Assembly (NCBI GenBank): GCA_029532415.1
Contig: JAQOTA010000052.1
Location: 2,294,001-2,358,000 of the forward strand
Reading direction: 5' to 3'
DNA from: Marasmius tenuissimus
Lineage: Eukaryota; Basidiomycota; Agaricomycetes; Agaricales; Marasmiaceae
DNA: 64,000 bases
Within the stretch, counting starts at the first letter, position 1. Each line of letters opens with the position of its first letter. The notes under the pieces were generated by a model. It did not search any database. It had not been told where the DNA came from and worked only from the letters and a program-made list of their open reading frames with translations. Shown here in pieces: positions 1 through 9,797 of this stretch. Both the position numbers and the translations under genes were made by a program.

Positions 1-659
1 CACTTAATGTCCCTGTACATGCATGTTGCACGCACGATTGTACATACTGATTTGGTCTTCATTTTCTCTCAGGACCAGACCTGCTTCCGACTTGTCGGAC
101 CTGTCTTGGTCTTGAATAACCCAGGTTGATGCTCTGGCCATAAATTGCCACGGCACAATGCTGAAGAAATCTAACTGTTGGGGGTGGTCCACGGCTGTAC
201 AGCTTCGGCTGGAGTGGCACCTTTTGAGCTGTCATACAACTATGCTTCTAAACTAGTCTGTATGATGGCGTAGGCCATTGTGCCGAACAACTGGGGTTTT
301 TACGATACATCTTATAGATTATCGCATGGCCATTTTCAGTATGTACCGGGACATCCCAAAACCTGTATGCCCTGAACTCGTTTCCAAGTTATTAGTAGAT
401 CTTTGTACCAGGCACCAGCGTTACTAAAGGTAGCTGCCTATGGTCCCATGGTCTGGTCTATTAATAACCTTCTTTGGCATATGGATGACTTTAACGCTAG
501 TCTGGGATTGAGACCAGATAGCGAGAAGGAAACACACCAGACACACACTGGAAAGGTTACTCTACGTAACCAGATTAACAATCCCTGCACCTGTTGGGAC
601 CTGTGACCTATTAGCGGCATCTGTTGAAATCCCAATTTCTCTCCTTTTATTTTTTCATC
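1..659. other. Upstream flank or leader of the retroelement, no gene seen
   Basis: No convincing coding frame, RNA gene or LTR copy. A short palindrome (GGTTACTCTACGTAACC) lies near 555-571. Either element leader or host flank. Confidence 0.4.
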
Positions 660-3600
660 ATGCTCATGGGATTTTCGCAGATTTCTGTTCAATTAGGAAA
701 TATGTCTCAGAACTCCTCTCAACACAATTCTCGTACCGGTAGCCCTCAAGCTACTTCTTCTCCAAGGACTGAGCCGGCACCTCCGGGCTTTACTGATTCC
801 GACACTTTCTGGTCTTTCCAACCTCCTGGCCATACCTACAACATCACTAACGCCCAAGGAGGTGCTGCCGTACCTGTCTTTGGAAACCCGGATCACCCTA
901 TTTATGCGAACGTTGCTGCCGATTCGTTCCCGGCGGGATCTGGTGCAATCATGACAATCCCGGAGTTAAAGGACAGCGCCATTTGGAATGCCTTTTTCTA
1001 TAAGTATACGGCATATCTGCAGCAGCAGGGAATCTTTCAGGTTCTTACTGAAACCAAGCCAGCTGCTTCTGCATCTGGGTATGCAGAATGGTATACACGC
1101 AACAATAAGGCTCTTGGCGTTTTTAAATCTCGGGTTAATCAGGCCTTCGAGTCCTTGATGACTGATGACATCAAGGAAACAATCGAGAACTTCCAGAAAG
1201 CCTTCGGGCAGGAAGATACGGCCCGGCTACTTAATATTTATGAGGAATTTCACCACGCCACCTTCTTCTCCAATCAGAATCCTCTCCCGGTCATCACCAA
1301 GATGGACCAAAAGAGGAAGGAGCTTAAGGTACTGGGTGTTGACATTCCCGAGTCCCTCTTCGTCCTCATTGTCATTGCTAAGCTTCCTACTGGACCATGG
1401 GAAATGCTAAAGCAGAAGATAATTCAGGAAAAGAAGGAGGATCTCAAGGTAGTCAAGTTGATTGCACTAATCACAAACGAGTGGAACAGACGTCGTGGTG
1501 CTCATGAATCTGCTCTTGCCGCCAGAATTTCTGGCATTCATCGTTTCATTCCTTCTACTGCTCCACCCTGGTCCCGCCAGAACCGTCAACCTGGTGGGAA
1601 TTCTTCCCGCAGCAACAACCGGAAGAATAACAATCGTTCTGGTAATGGTAATAATAACCAAAAGCAGAATAATAATAACCAGGGTAACCATAATCAACAA
1701 TCGCAGAAAGGAAAAGGCAAGGGAAAAGGAAAGGCTGGCAAGAAAAAGCAGAATAATCAAGGAAAGCAGAACGGTCGGCACCTTTCTGCTAACCTTGCTT
1801 GTGCCACCTTTGACCAGGAACTCATGGCTCCATTACGGGTTTATATGGCAAACATCTCAACAAACCCTCTCGACGCTATTGATACTGATACCGATAGCGA
1901 GCACTCCTCCATGCCCTCTTTAGTCACTCTCTCTGAAACTGACGAGATCGACATGGAGATCTCTTCTGACTCATCTTCTGAGTTCGAAGAAGGAGAAGTT
2001 GTTGAACAGCCACCTATTCCCACGACGAGTCAATGGCCACCTCATGATGTAAACGATCCCTATGCCCCATGGGCACCTCCACTTCCCGAATCTGTTCCTG
2101 ATATCTACTTCCCGACCTTCGCTCCCAGTGACTTCCCATACACACCGGCAAATCAGCAATCTATCTCCCAGTTTCTCATTCTATACACACAAGAGAATGT
2201 ACGAAACATGGGAAGATCCGAGCTACGCAGGAGTCAGTATCCCACTACTATTTGCGATATCAGACTCCCACTGCCAATTGATGTACCTTTCAGAGGTGCA
2301 ACTAGTAACTGGGAAGACGAAACGCGGTACCGGGAAATCATGGATATTGTGAAGCGTAGGAACATCAGTCCGGAGTTTATATTCATCATGATCCGGACCA
2401 CTACTCGCGTAGTCGTCTATCCAATTCTGCACCGTGCCTGCCATAACCTCACGCCGAGGCATGCACTATACCTGCAGAATATATGCGAACCTATTCTCAC
2501 AGTCCGCGCTTTTTCTCAGACCCGCTTCTGGACTTGGGATGTTCAACATCTATCGGAGGCTATTTTGGAAATCAACACCACCAACTGGGTCAAGATCGTC
2601 GAAGCACACCCTGAGTGTGTTTCGGTTCTTGAAGTTTTCAGAATACGCAACACCCGAACTCCAATCCCAGTCCAAGTATACAACCCGGTCTTCTGGGGAG
2701 CGCACATCAAACTAGGAACAGAAGGAGATTGGCTTTTTGGAACAGCTTCTAACCAGTCAGTTCGAGGTCAAAGGGGGGGTTACAAGCAGAACAACAAACG
2801 CAATGTTCGCTTTGTCCCTCGATTAAATCTTCGTGATCAATTTGACCGACGAACCACTCTATCTGGCTGGATGCACCCCGTGCCCTGCATTGACCTTTCA
2901 GCATCACAGGCACAAACTGCTGAAGTTCCCAACCGTTCCAACTCGCCACCACTTCCTCCTCCTTCGGATATTGATCCGGGGGTATTCATTTCCCACGCTA
3001 TCGCCACCGCACATGCTATCGCTCAGGCAATCATGCGACCTGTTTCTGCACCCCCTATTCCATGCTCTCCCACTCGGTCCTTTCGTGGTGCTTCTCCTCT
3101 CGGCAACAATGATCATGCCGAGGTTGATCCCTGGGTTGTTGCTCAGAATGATCCGAGGAATACCACTACAGATAACGAGGGAGCAGAACCAGTTCAATTT
3201 CCAGCTACCTTACATCGCCCTCTCAATCCGGTTCCGCGTACAATTGCCACCAATACCTATATTGGCAACATCAGTATCATATCTCACGACCCTGATGCAG
3301 ATACTGGACTACGCCCCTCAACCGTGATTGATCTCCGATCTCCTAGCCCTCTCGACCTTACCCGAGACAACTTCACTGTCATAGGCGCATCTGATGACTT
3401 TGATCATGATGCTGATGACGAAAGTGATGGAGACTCTGGATACTCTTACGGCGGAGAAGACTGGTACGGAGATAACGGCATTGATGATCCTGAAGCATGG
3501 GAGGAGAGTAACGACCGTGGAGACTGGCAAGTATCTTTAGTTCCTGATAATGAGTCACTCGCTGATAAGCATGAGATACAGAACGCTAACTATCGACACC

Positions 3601-6600
3601 ACCGGCACCACCATCACATTCTAGGATTAAGTAGATCCGAATGTTGTATTAATAGTTCTGTATTTGTTGAGACAAATGTCATGTCTTTCAGCAACCTAAT
3701 TGCGAGTGATTCATACATTGAGAATACGAAGGAAGCCTGGCTACTTGATAGCGGTGCTTCTATGCACATGACTCCATTCATGAGCGACTTCTCAGATTAT
3801 CAGGAATTTGCCTACCCTTTAGTTGTTACAACCTCAGCAGGCGATGCAGCCAACATCCATATCCAAGGCTCCGGTACTGTTCTCATCCAACACACTACCA
3901 GTCAGGGAGTGACTAAGGTCACAAAATTGTTTCCAGTGTTGTACCAACCCAATAGCCCACATCGCATTATTTCAGATGGTAAATTCCAAAGAGATGGATA
4001 TTATACCATCGGGAACCATCCAGAGACTCAGATCCGGTACAGAAAAGACAACTCCTTACTCATGAGCTTTTATCCGAGCCATGACCAGGATAACTTACGA
4101 TGGATGAACGCGAAGATACTTATGGGAGTAACTTCCTTCGCATCTGTCATGTCTTTTGCTGTCATAGATTTTTCTGTATGGCATAGACGTCTTGGTCACG
4201 CCAACAAAGACGTTATTAAGAAGTTAGCAGATAACGTTAAGGGTTTTCCAAAGGGAAAGGCTCTCCCTTTGAAGGAAGGGATTTGTCGTGGTTGCGCCAA
4301 AGGCAAAATGAACAACAAACCCTATCCTGCTTCTGACAAACGTGCTACGGAGATTCTGGAGCTTGTCCATTGTGATTTGTTAGAATTCCCTACTTTGTCA
4401 TACCATCGGAAGAAGTTTGCCCTTACCATAATCGACGACAAGTCGTCTCATGGCTGGGTATATCCGTTGTATGCCAAGGATGATACCGATCAAAACCTTA
4501 AAGCCTGGAAAAAGGAAGTCGAGACCCAAACAGGCAAAATGGTTAAGAAGCTACGCTTTGATCGAGGGGGGGAGTTTCTATCGAACGCCCAAAAACAATG
4601 GTACATTGATAACGGAGTGGTATTTCACACTTCTGCTCCGCATATTCACCAACAAAATGGACGCGCTGAAAGGTTTAATCGCACTCTGCGAGAAAACTCT
4701 GAAGCAATGCGCTTTCATGCTTGTGCCCCTGAAAGCTGGTGGGAGTTCGCAATTCTCACCACTGTCCATACATATAACAGAACTCCGATCCGCGCAAGGA
4801 AGTTTAAAACCCCAATTGAGTTGTACGAAGGCAAAAAGCCCGACGTCTCCTATTTTAGAACGTTTGGCTGTGGTGCCTACGCACAAATACCTAAACGGAA
4901 AAACAAGCTGGCTCCAAAATCCGAGGCCATGATCTTTATCGGTTACGAGAAGGGATCAAAAGCTTATCGTTTTTTCCGAACAACCAACAACTCAATTTAT
5001 GTTGCTGCACATGCCATCTTTGACGAAAATTGGTTTCCAAAATGTCAAAAAGAAAAACCCGGATCTATAGAATTCGACAATACCAACGAACCAGTCCGTT
5101 CTGTACCCTTCAATTCATACCCATTCGACGGCCATGATCACAATGGTGAAGACGACGGTCACCCACCATTTGATCTGGATCTTCCTCCGCCTGATGACGA
5201 CGGTCATATGCCAGGGGGAGATCCTCCTCCCAATACGGATCACGGTCCGATGGATGATTTGCACAATCATCCGCCACCTGCTGATGGTCCTGGATCACCG
5301 AAAGGTCCCAGTAATGTACCTAATCAGTATGGCCCTGATCCAAGTACTGCCGGTCCTTCTAATTTGAATCGCAATACAACTCAAGGAAACACACAAACTG
5401 ATGACAATCCATTCAGTTTCCGCCGCGATCATCAAAGAGAGTGGGAGAATTTATATCCTCCACCTCCACCACGAAGGAACCCTCCACGTACTAGACTCCT
5501 TCCAGAAAGACTTAGAACTAATAATGTCTACGGAAACCGACATCCTGTACAAGTAGAAAGAGATATTGAGTCCGACGCTCACTGGCAAAGTCAGATTAAT
5601 CCGACGAATGAGCCTGAAACAATACCAAATAATCAGGTTCCTGTGCCAGAAAGCGAGAATCCTCCGGCTCCTCATGATGAGGAGATGGATCCTCCACCCA
5701 ACGAAAATGAGGGTGAGGATATGGACACAGGGGAAGAAGGACACGTCTCTATTCTTGCTCAGGAAGGGGGAGTTAATTACATGGATTATTTGCTTTCTCA
5801 AGCGCATGCCCTGCATGGGATGCAGTCAAGCGCTTATGATACAGTTAGGGAATGGTCTTATAAAGACATCCTCAAACGTCCCAAAGAGGAGATCCCTAAA
5901 TGGCAGAAAGCATGCAGACTTGAACTTCAATCACTCAAGGAAAGAGATGTCTTTGAGGAAGTTCCTAGACCCAAAAGCCGTAAACCAATTCGATCTCGTT
6001 GGGTATTCGATGTCAAGTCAGATGGCAGATTTAAAGCCAGACTTGTAGCGAAAGGATTTTCGCAGAAGGAAGGGATAGACTTTAACGAATTGTTCTCTCC
6101 TGTAGTACGGTTTGAAACTGTACGACTTCTATTGGCATTAGCAGCGCTTGAAGACTGGGAAATCACAGCGCTAGACGTTAAAACCGCATTCTTATACGGT
6201 GCCTTAGAAGAGGAGATATATATGGAACAACCTGAAGGATTCGTTACGGACTCCAGCAAGGTTTGGAGGTTGCGCAAAGCATTATACGGACTGAAACAAG
6301 CTTCAAGAGCTTGGTGGCATCAGTGTACTGAATCTATGAAACGTCTAGGATTCAAGAGATGCTTGTCCGATGCTGGCGTATATGTCTTCAGGAAACAAGG
6401 CAAACTTGTTATTGCCGTTGTTTATGTTGACGATGCTTTATTCATGGGCAACGATAAAGCCTTAATGATACACCTAAAGGAAGAGTTCAAAAAGATATGG
6501 GAATGCAGAGACTTAGGCGAGCCTACCGAATTCCTGAGGATGCGAATTTCTCGCGATCGAAAGAACCGCACAATCGTCTTAGACCAGCGGGACTACCTCG

Positions 6601-7376
6601 ATAAAATTATTCGCAGATTCGGAATGATAAATGCCAAGTCCGCAGCCACACCTTTACCTAGTGGTTACAGCCCGGTGAAGAATACTGAACCGGTTGATCC
6701 CATTATTCGCCAAAGATATCAATCTGTGATTGGCTCATTACTCTATCTGGCGTTGGGAACACGTCCAGACATATCTTTTGCCGTAATCAAGATGTCTCAG
6801 TTCAGTGTGAATCCAAGTCGCGAGCACCTGAACAAGGCATTGCATATAGTACGATACCTAGTAGGCACTCGTTTATACGATCTCGTCTACAATGGTAAAT
6901 CAGATGGAGGACTCGTGGCCTTCGCTGATTCAGACTGGGCAACTGATATTGATGACCGTAAATCACAGACTGGTTATCTTATAAAGCTTGCAAGTGCACC
7001 TGTTTGCTGGGTATCCCAGAAACAAAAGACCGTCGCACTATCATCCACAGAAGCTGAATACATGGCTCTCTCTGATTGTACACGTCAGATTAAGTGGATG
7101 AAATCTCTACTCGAAGAAATTGGCTATCCAATGCAATCAATACCTTGTGTTAGCGACAATCAAGGCGCTATCTTTCTCAGTAGTAACGAAGTCTCTGAGA
7201 AGCGCACGAAACACATTGATATTAGATTTCATTTTATTCGGAATGCAGTTGCTGAGAAGGACGTTCTCATCTACTATGCACCCACTGCAGACCAACCTGC
7301 AGATCTTTTAACAAAGAACCTAGCCAAGGTCAAATTCGAGAAGTTTAGACAAGCTTTAGGCCTTCATTTTCAGTAG
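660..7376 (+). CDS. Copia-type Gag-Pol polyprotein
   Basis: About 2,240 residues in one frame; the first ATG is at 660 and a second in-frame ATG at 702 may be the real start. Going through the protein: a Gag-like helical region (first ~290 aa); an Asn/Lys/Gly-rich basic stretch (about 310-390) where a CCHC zinc knuckle would be expected; a long acidic and disordered insert (about 400-1030); the aspartic protease motif LLDSGASMHMT (about 1040); the pre-integrase HH-CC zinc finger (about 1185-1235, GHAN...CRGCAKGK); the integrase DDE core (HCDLLEF, FDRGGEF, QQNGRAERFNRTLRE; about 1250-1350); the reverse transcriptase with YVDDALF (about 1934); and RNase H (ADSDWATD, SSTEAEYMAL; about 2095-2145). 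Typical copia polyproteins are roughly 1,300-1,500 aa, so the extra length is mainly the Gag-protease insert and a Pro/Asp-rich linker after integrase (about 1480-1700). Confidence 0.92.
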   Translation: MLMGFSQISVQLGNMSQNSSQHNSRTGSPQATSSPRTEPAPPGFTDSDTFWSFQPPGHTYNITNAQGGAAVPVFGNPDHPIYANVAADSFPAGSGAIMTIPELKDSAIWNAFFYKYTAYLQQQGIFQVLTETKPAASASGYAEWYTRNNKALGVFKSRVNQAFESLMTDDIKETIENFQKAFGQEDTARLLNIYEEFHHATFFSNQNPLPVITKMDQKRKELKVLGVDIPESLFVLIVIAKLPTGPWEMLKQKIIQEKKEDLKVVKLIALITNEWNRRRGAHESALAARISGIHRFIPSTAPPWSRQNRQPGGNSSRSNNRKNNNRSGNGNNNQKQNNNNQGNHNQQSQKGKGKGKGKAGKKKQNNQGKQNGRHLSANLACATFDQELMAPLRVYMANISTNPLDAIDTDTDSEHSSMPSLVTLSETDEIDMEISSDSSSEFEEGEVVEQPPIPTTSQWPPHDVNDPYAPWAPPLPESVPDIYFPTFAPSDFPYTPANQQSISQFLILYTQENVRNMGRSELRRSQYPTTICDIRLPLPIDVPFRGATSNWEDETRYREIMDIVKRRNISPEFIFIMIRTTTRVVVYPILHRACHNLTPRHALYLQNICEPILTVRAFSQTRFWTWDVQHLSEAILEINTTNWVKIVEAHPECVSVLEVFRIRNTRTPIPVQVYNPVFWGAHIKLGTEGDWLFGTASNQSVRGQRGGYKQNNKRNVRFVPRLNLRDQFDRRTTLSGWMHPVPCIDLSASQAQTAEVPNRSNSPPLPPPSDIDPGVFISHAIATAHAIAQAIMRPVSAPPIPCSPTRSFRGASPLGNNDHAEVDPWVVAQNDPRNTTTDNEGAEPVQFPATLHRPLNPVPRTIATNTYIGNISIISHDPDADTGLRPSTVIDLRSPSPLDLTRDNFTVIGASDDFDHDADDESDGDSGYSYGGEDWYGDNGIDDPEAWEESNDRGDWQVSLVPDNESLADKHEIQNANYRHHRHHHHILGLSRSECCINSSVFVETNVMSFSNLIASDSYIENTKEAWLLDSGASMHMTPFMSDFSDYQEFAYPLVVTTSAGDAANIHIQGSGTVLIQHTTSQGVTKVTKLFPVLYQPNSPHRIISDGKFQRDGYYTIGNHPETQIRYRKDNSLLMSFYPSHDQDNLRWMNAKILMGVTSFASVMSFAVIDFSVWHRRLGHANKDVIKKLADNVKGFPKGKALPLKEGICRGCAKGKMNNKPYPASDKRATEILELVHCDLLEFPTLSYHRKKFALTIIDDKSSHGWVYPLYAKDDTDQNLKAWKKEVETQTGKMVKKLRFDRGGEFLSNAQKQWYIDNGVVFHTSAPHIHQQNGRAERFNRTLRENSEAMRFHACAPESWWEFAILTTVHTYNRTPIRARKFKTPIELYEGKKPDVSYFRTFGCGAYAQIPKRKNKLAPKSEAMIFIGYEKGSKAYRFFRTTNNSIYVAAHAIFDENWFPKCQKEKPGSIEFDNTNEPVRSVPFNSYPFDGHDHNGEDDGHPPFDLDLPPPDDDGHMPGGDPPPNTDHGPMDDLHNHPPPADGPGSPKGPSNVPNQYGPDPSTAGPSNLNRNTTQGNTQTDDNPFSFRRDHQREWENLYPPPPPRRNPPRTRLLPERLRTNNVYGNRHPVQVERDIESDAHWQSQINPTNEPETIPNNQVPVPESENPPAPHDEEMDPPPNENEGEDMDTGEEGHVSILAQEGGVNYMDYLLSQAHALHGMQSSAYDTVREWSYKDILKRPKEEIPKWQKACRLELQSLKERDVFEEVPRPKSRKPIRSRWVFDVKSDGRFKARLVAKGFSQKEGIDFNELFSPVVRFETVRLLLALAALEDWEITALDVKTAFLYGALEEEIYMEQPEGFVTDSSKVWRLRKALYGLKQASRAWWHQCTESMKRLGFKRCLSDAGVYVFRKQGKLVIAVVYVDDALFMGNDKALMIHLKEEFKKIWECRDLGEPTEFLRMRISRDRKNRTIVLDQRDYLDKIIRRFGMINAKSAATPLPSGYSPVKNTEPVDPIIRQRYQSVIGSLLYLALGTRPDISFAVIKMSQFSVNPSREHLNKALHIVRYLVGTRLYDLVYNGKSDGGLVAFADSDWATDIDDRKSQTGYLIKLASAPVCWVSQKQKTVALSSTEAEYMALSDCTRQIKWMKSLLEEIGYPMQSIPCVSDNQGAIFLSSNEVSEKRTKHIDIRFHFIRNAVAEKDVLIYYAPTADQPADLLTKNLAKVKFEKFRQALGLHFQ

Positions 7377-7478
7377 ACGCTCAAAGGACATTTTTGCGGG
7401 TTGAACAGTTGACTCATCACGTGACTGAACCTTTTGACCCGCACCCACTACTGTGACGTAGTTAAATTTTATTTTTAC

Positions 7479-7572
7479 CTTTGGCACTCCTGGGAATTGA
7501 ACTCTGGACCTCACGCTCACAATGCACCAAAATGGTGTTACCCAATATTACCATTAGACTAAATGATCTTTG
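7479..7572 (-). repeat. tRNA-like (SINE-like) relic antisense in the retroelement 3' UTR
   Basis: Read on the minus strand this stretch carries an A-box-like TTTAGTCTAATGGTA and, about 45 nt further, a B-box-like GAGTTCAATTCCC, the two internal promoter boxes of tRNA genes. An A/T-rich tail (TAAAAATAAAATTT) follows. The acceptor and T stems do not pair properly, so it is not a working tRNA. It lies between the polyprotein stop and the polypurine tract of the copia element. A degenerate tRNA-derived SINE or captured tRNA fragment is the simplest reading. Confidence 0.45.
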
Positions 7573-7608
7573 GTAGTATCACTAACTCAAATCTTTATAA
7601 GAGTTTAG

Positions 7609-7618
7609 TGAGGGGGAG
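7609..7618 (+). other. Polypurine tract of the copia element
   Basis: TGAGGGGGAG directly abuts the TGTTGAAC start of the 3' LTR, the place and composition expected for the plus-strand primer of reverse transcription. Confidence 0.75.
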
Positions 7619-8118
7619 TGTTGAACATGTGATTACCATGTGATACACTTTATTGACTTGTTGTTTACGTGTCTATTATTTATAGACTCTTTCACTATGA
7701 CACTTGCACTCGTATGAAAGATCCTGTACTTACTCAGACAGACTCTGTAGTTAGTCAGTACTCACACCTTATCTCTATGGTTTATAACAAGGTTCAGCTT
7801 TGCACCCAATAGCGTTCAAAGCTGACTGAGCTTTCTCTCTAGATTACTTAGATAGAAAGCTAGTATGACTATGCCTACTTACTCACTCTGCTCTTCGAGC
7901 ACTTATGCTTACTGATATGCAATATGTACCATATGCTATATTCTCACTTACCTATGTTCTATGACTTGTAGATAGACAAGGACTCTTGTATAAAAGCTGG
8001 AGACTTTGTGTCTCAAAGCTTTAGGACAATCTACTCGATTATCACCTCTAGCAAGCATCTACAAGAACACAAGAATTCTCTTATAGTCAATATGTGAGGT
8101 TTTAGTTTCATCTCACTG
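7619..8118 (+). repeat. 3' long terminal repeat
   Basis: Starts with the canonical TG right after the polypurine tract. It contains a TATAAAAG box at 7989-7996, as expected for the U3 promoter, followed by a short R/U5 part. The right end is estimated at about 8110-8130; I see CA dinucleotides there but no way to choose among them without the 5' copy. Confidence 0.7.
7989..7996 (+). promoter_or_regulatory. TATA box of the LTR promoter
   Basis: TATAAAAG within the 3' LTR, about 120 bp from its right end, matching the position of the U3 core promoter in copia LTRs. Confidence 0.6.
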
Positions 8119-9712
8119 TGCATTTAACTATGCTGGCTCAATAATCGCGACGACTTCCCTTTGAAGGATAGGATTGGTGTTAGAAGGTTCCCTATTCCTG
8201 GCTTGCCACCCACTTCACGTCCAATGCAGCAACTAAATACAACAATATCACACCAAGATACCGAGCAGTCCCCGGAATTGTTGAAAGGTATGTACATCTG
8301 TGCTGCTGCTACTGGTTCCAGCATACTAACTGATGTCTGAATATTGCATAGTTCTTCGGTGTTGGGCGCAGGAAGTGCATGCAGCAATGACACGGTCGTT
8401 TTCAGGCTCAGGTATGATGCTCTCCTTCACTTGCTTTACATTTAGATAACTCACGACGTCCCAAATAGGCTGGATCAAGACCATGACCGTTCGTAATGAT
8501 ATGGTGGCAACTGCAGTAGCTACTCCCCCTCTCCATTGATATTTTGTTGCTCTACTAGTATATTCTGCCTGTTCATACATGTCGCTACAGTCTACCATTC
8601 ACTTAGTCTAGTACCACTGTTGTATTGTATGGTAGATAGTAATGATATTCAATTTCTGACAATATCTCAATGCGTGCAGTGGAATTTCAAGTAATATGTA
8701 GCAATACATGAGAAAAGCCCTGTTGCGGTCACCCGCTCATTCAGGATGTCCATAATAGCTGTGAATGGCTGGCAATGTGCAAAAAGGGTTCGATTTTTTA
8801 CATTGCCAGCTATTGCCAGACAAATGCCAGATATTGGAGTGCGACCCCGCGCTTAATACCTGGGAATATCTGACAAATGCTGAGAATATGTGCTCATTTT
8901 CACTGGGGATGAGCTCTTGCTGTGCTACCTGGCTAATATCACGTCCAATTCAGATAGTATCAATACTTGGAAGGACGAATAGGACCGTGAGAAAACTCAG
9001 CCACAATGTATAGAGCTTCGAATCCGAAGTTCTGTCGTCACATTCCCTCAAATTCAAGTCGTATTAAACGCCGTTGAGTCACTGAGCTGAAGGTCTGACA
9101 GGGACCCCATGAGTCCTTCGAAAGATTTTATTGGATCCTTCCGGCGTCACGCCCGCTCGCCTCGTTCTTGAATCTCGAAGCCCGGGAGGCGAGGCATTAA
9201 TATGAATGCGTAATCCTTGACAGTGAGTATACTGTACTATATGATTACAAGGCTTCCCTGGTCATCCTGCAACCCCGAGAAGTGTCGCAAGAGCTCAGCT
9301 GCCTGATCTGATTCTCACTGTGCGAATCAAACTGTACTCTTTATGATAATGATCTAACGAGCCAAACGGTACAAGGCTCGTAACTCGAAATGTCCATTTC
9401 GATCTCTGACTGAATATAGAGCCTCCCGGACTCCAAGACAACGGCGTATAGCGCTAAACTTACGCGGTAATATGAACAAGAGCAATTTTGCGACTAGGCG
9501 TAGTCCTCAAACTCAGATGTGCAATCATTATAGGCTATCATAAGGTCCTCATCATACGACCACTCCGCAGTTCATTGATTCAACAGCATCATCCCAAGAA
9601 TAGGTGTGGATTGTACTCGAAGAAACGATCGTTACCTTGTTATTAAGTGATTTCTCCGCAACTTCCACGGAACGAGTGTTCTCATGAAAACGTGATTCCA
9701 GATGTAGTCACG
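8119..9712. other. Intergenic spacer between the LTR and the secreted-protein gene
   Basis: All frames are short and show no recognisable domain. Apart from the hairpin at 8768-8810 I see nothing supportable. Confidence 0.5.
8768..8810. repeat. Perfect 11-bp inverted repeat
   Basis: GCTGGCAATGT at 8768-8778 is mirrored by ACATTGCCAGC at 8800-8810 with a 21-nt loop. It lies in the otherwise featureless 8.1-9.7 kb spacer. No adjacent gene explains it. Confidence 0.4.
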
Positions 9713-9720
9713 TATAAAGG
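9713..9720 (+). promoter_or_regulatory. TATA box of the secreted-protein gene
   Basis: TATAAAGG, 78 bp before the ATG at 9798, a usual distance for fungal TATA promoters. Confidence 0.55.
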
Positions 9721-9797
9721 AGGATGGCTCTGAGCAGTCTCATTAAGCCCTCACTCTTTCCGCCTCTAGTCATCTACTGTTGGGACGCTGCGAAATC

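Larger units (their letters stand above)
660..8118 (+). mobile_element. Ty1/copia LTR retrotransposon, intact coding region, 3' LTR only
   Basis: One long open frame (gag-pol) is followed by a purine-rich tract at about 7609-7618 and then an LTR beginning TGTTGAAC at 7619. The order protease, integrase, reverse transcriptase, RNase H defines the copia (Pseudoviridae) branch rather than gypsy. The LTR carries its own TATA box (7989-7996). I compared bases 1-659 with the 3' LTR and found no matching copy, so the 5' LTR is either outside the window behind an unusually long leader or has been lost. The 3' boundary is approximate because I could not find a paired target-site duplication. The uninterrupted frame of over 2,200 codons suggests recent insertion. 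Confidence 0.9.

Noticed and set aside
5100..5760. Separate gene in the Pro/Asp-rich linker of the copia polyprotein
   Set aside because: It is in the same frame between integrase and reverse transcriptase, as expected for copia; the other-frame ORFs are shadows.
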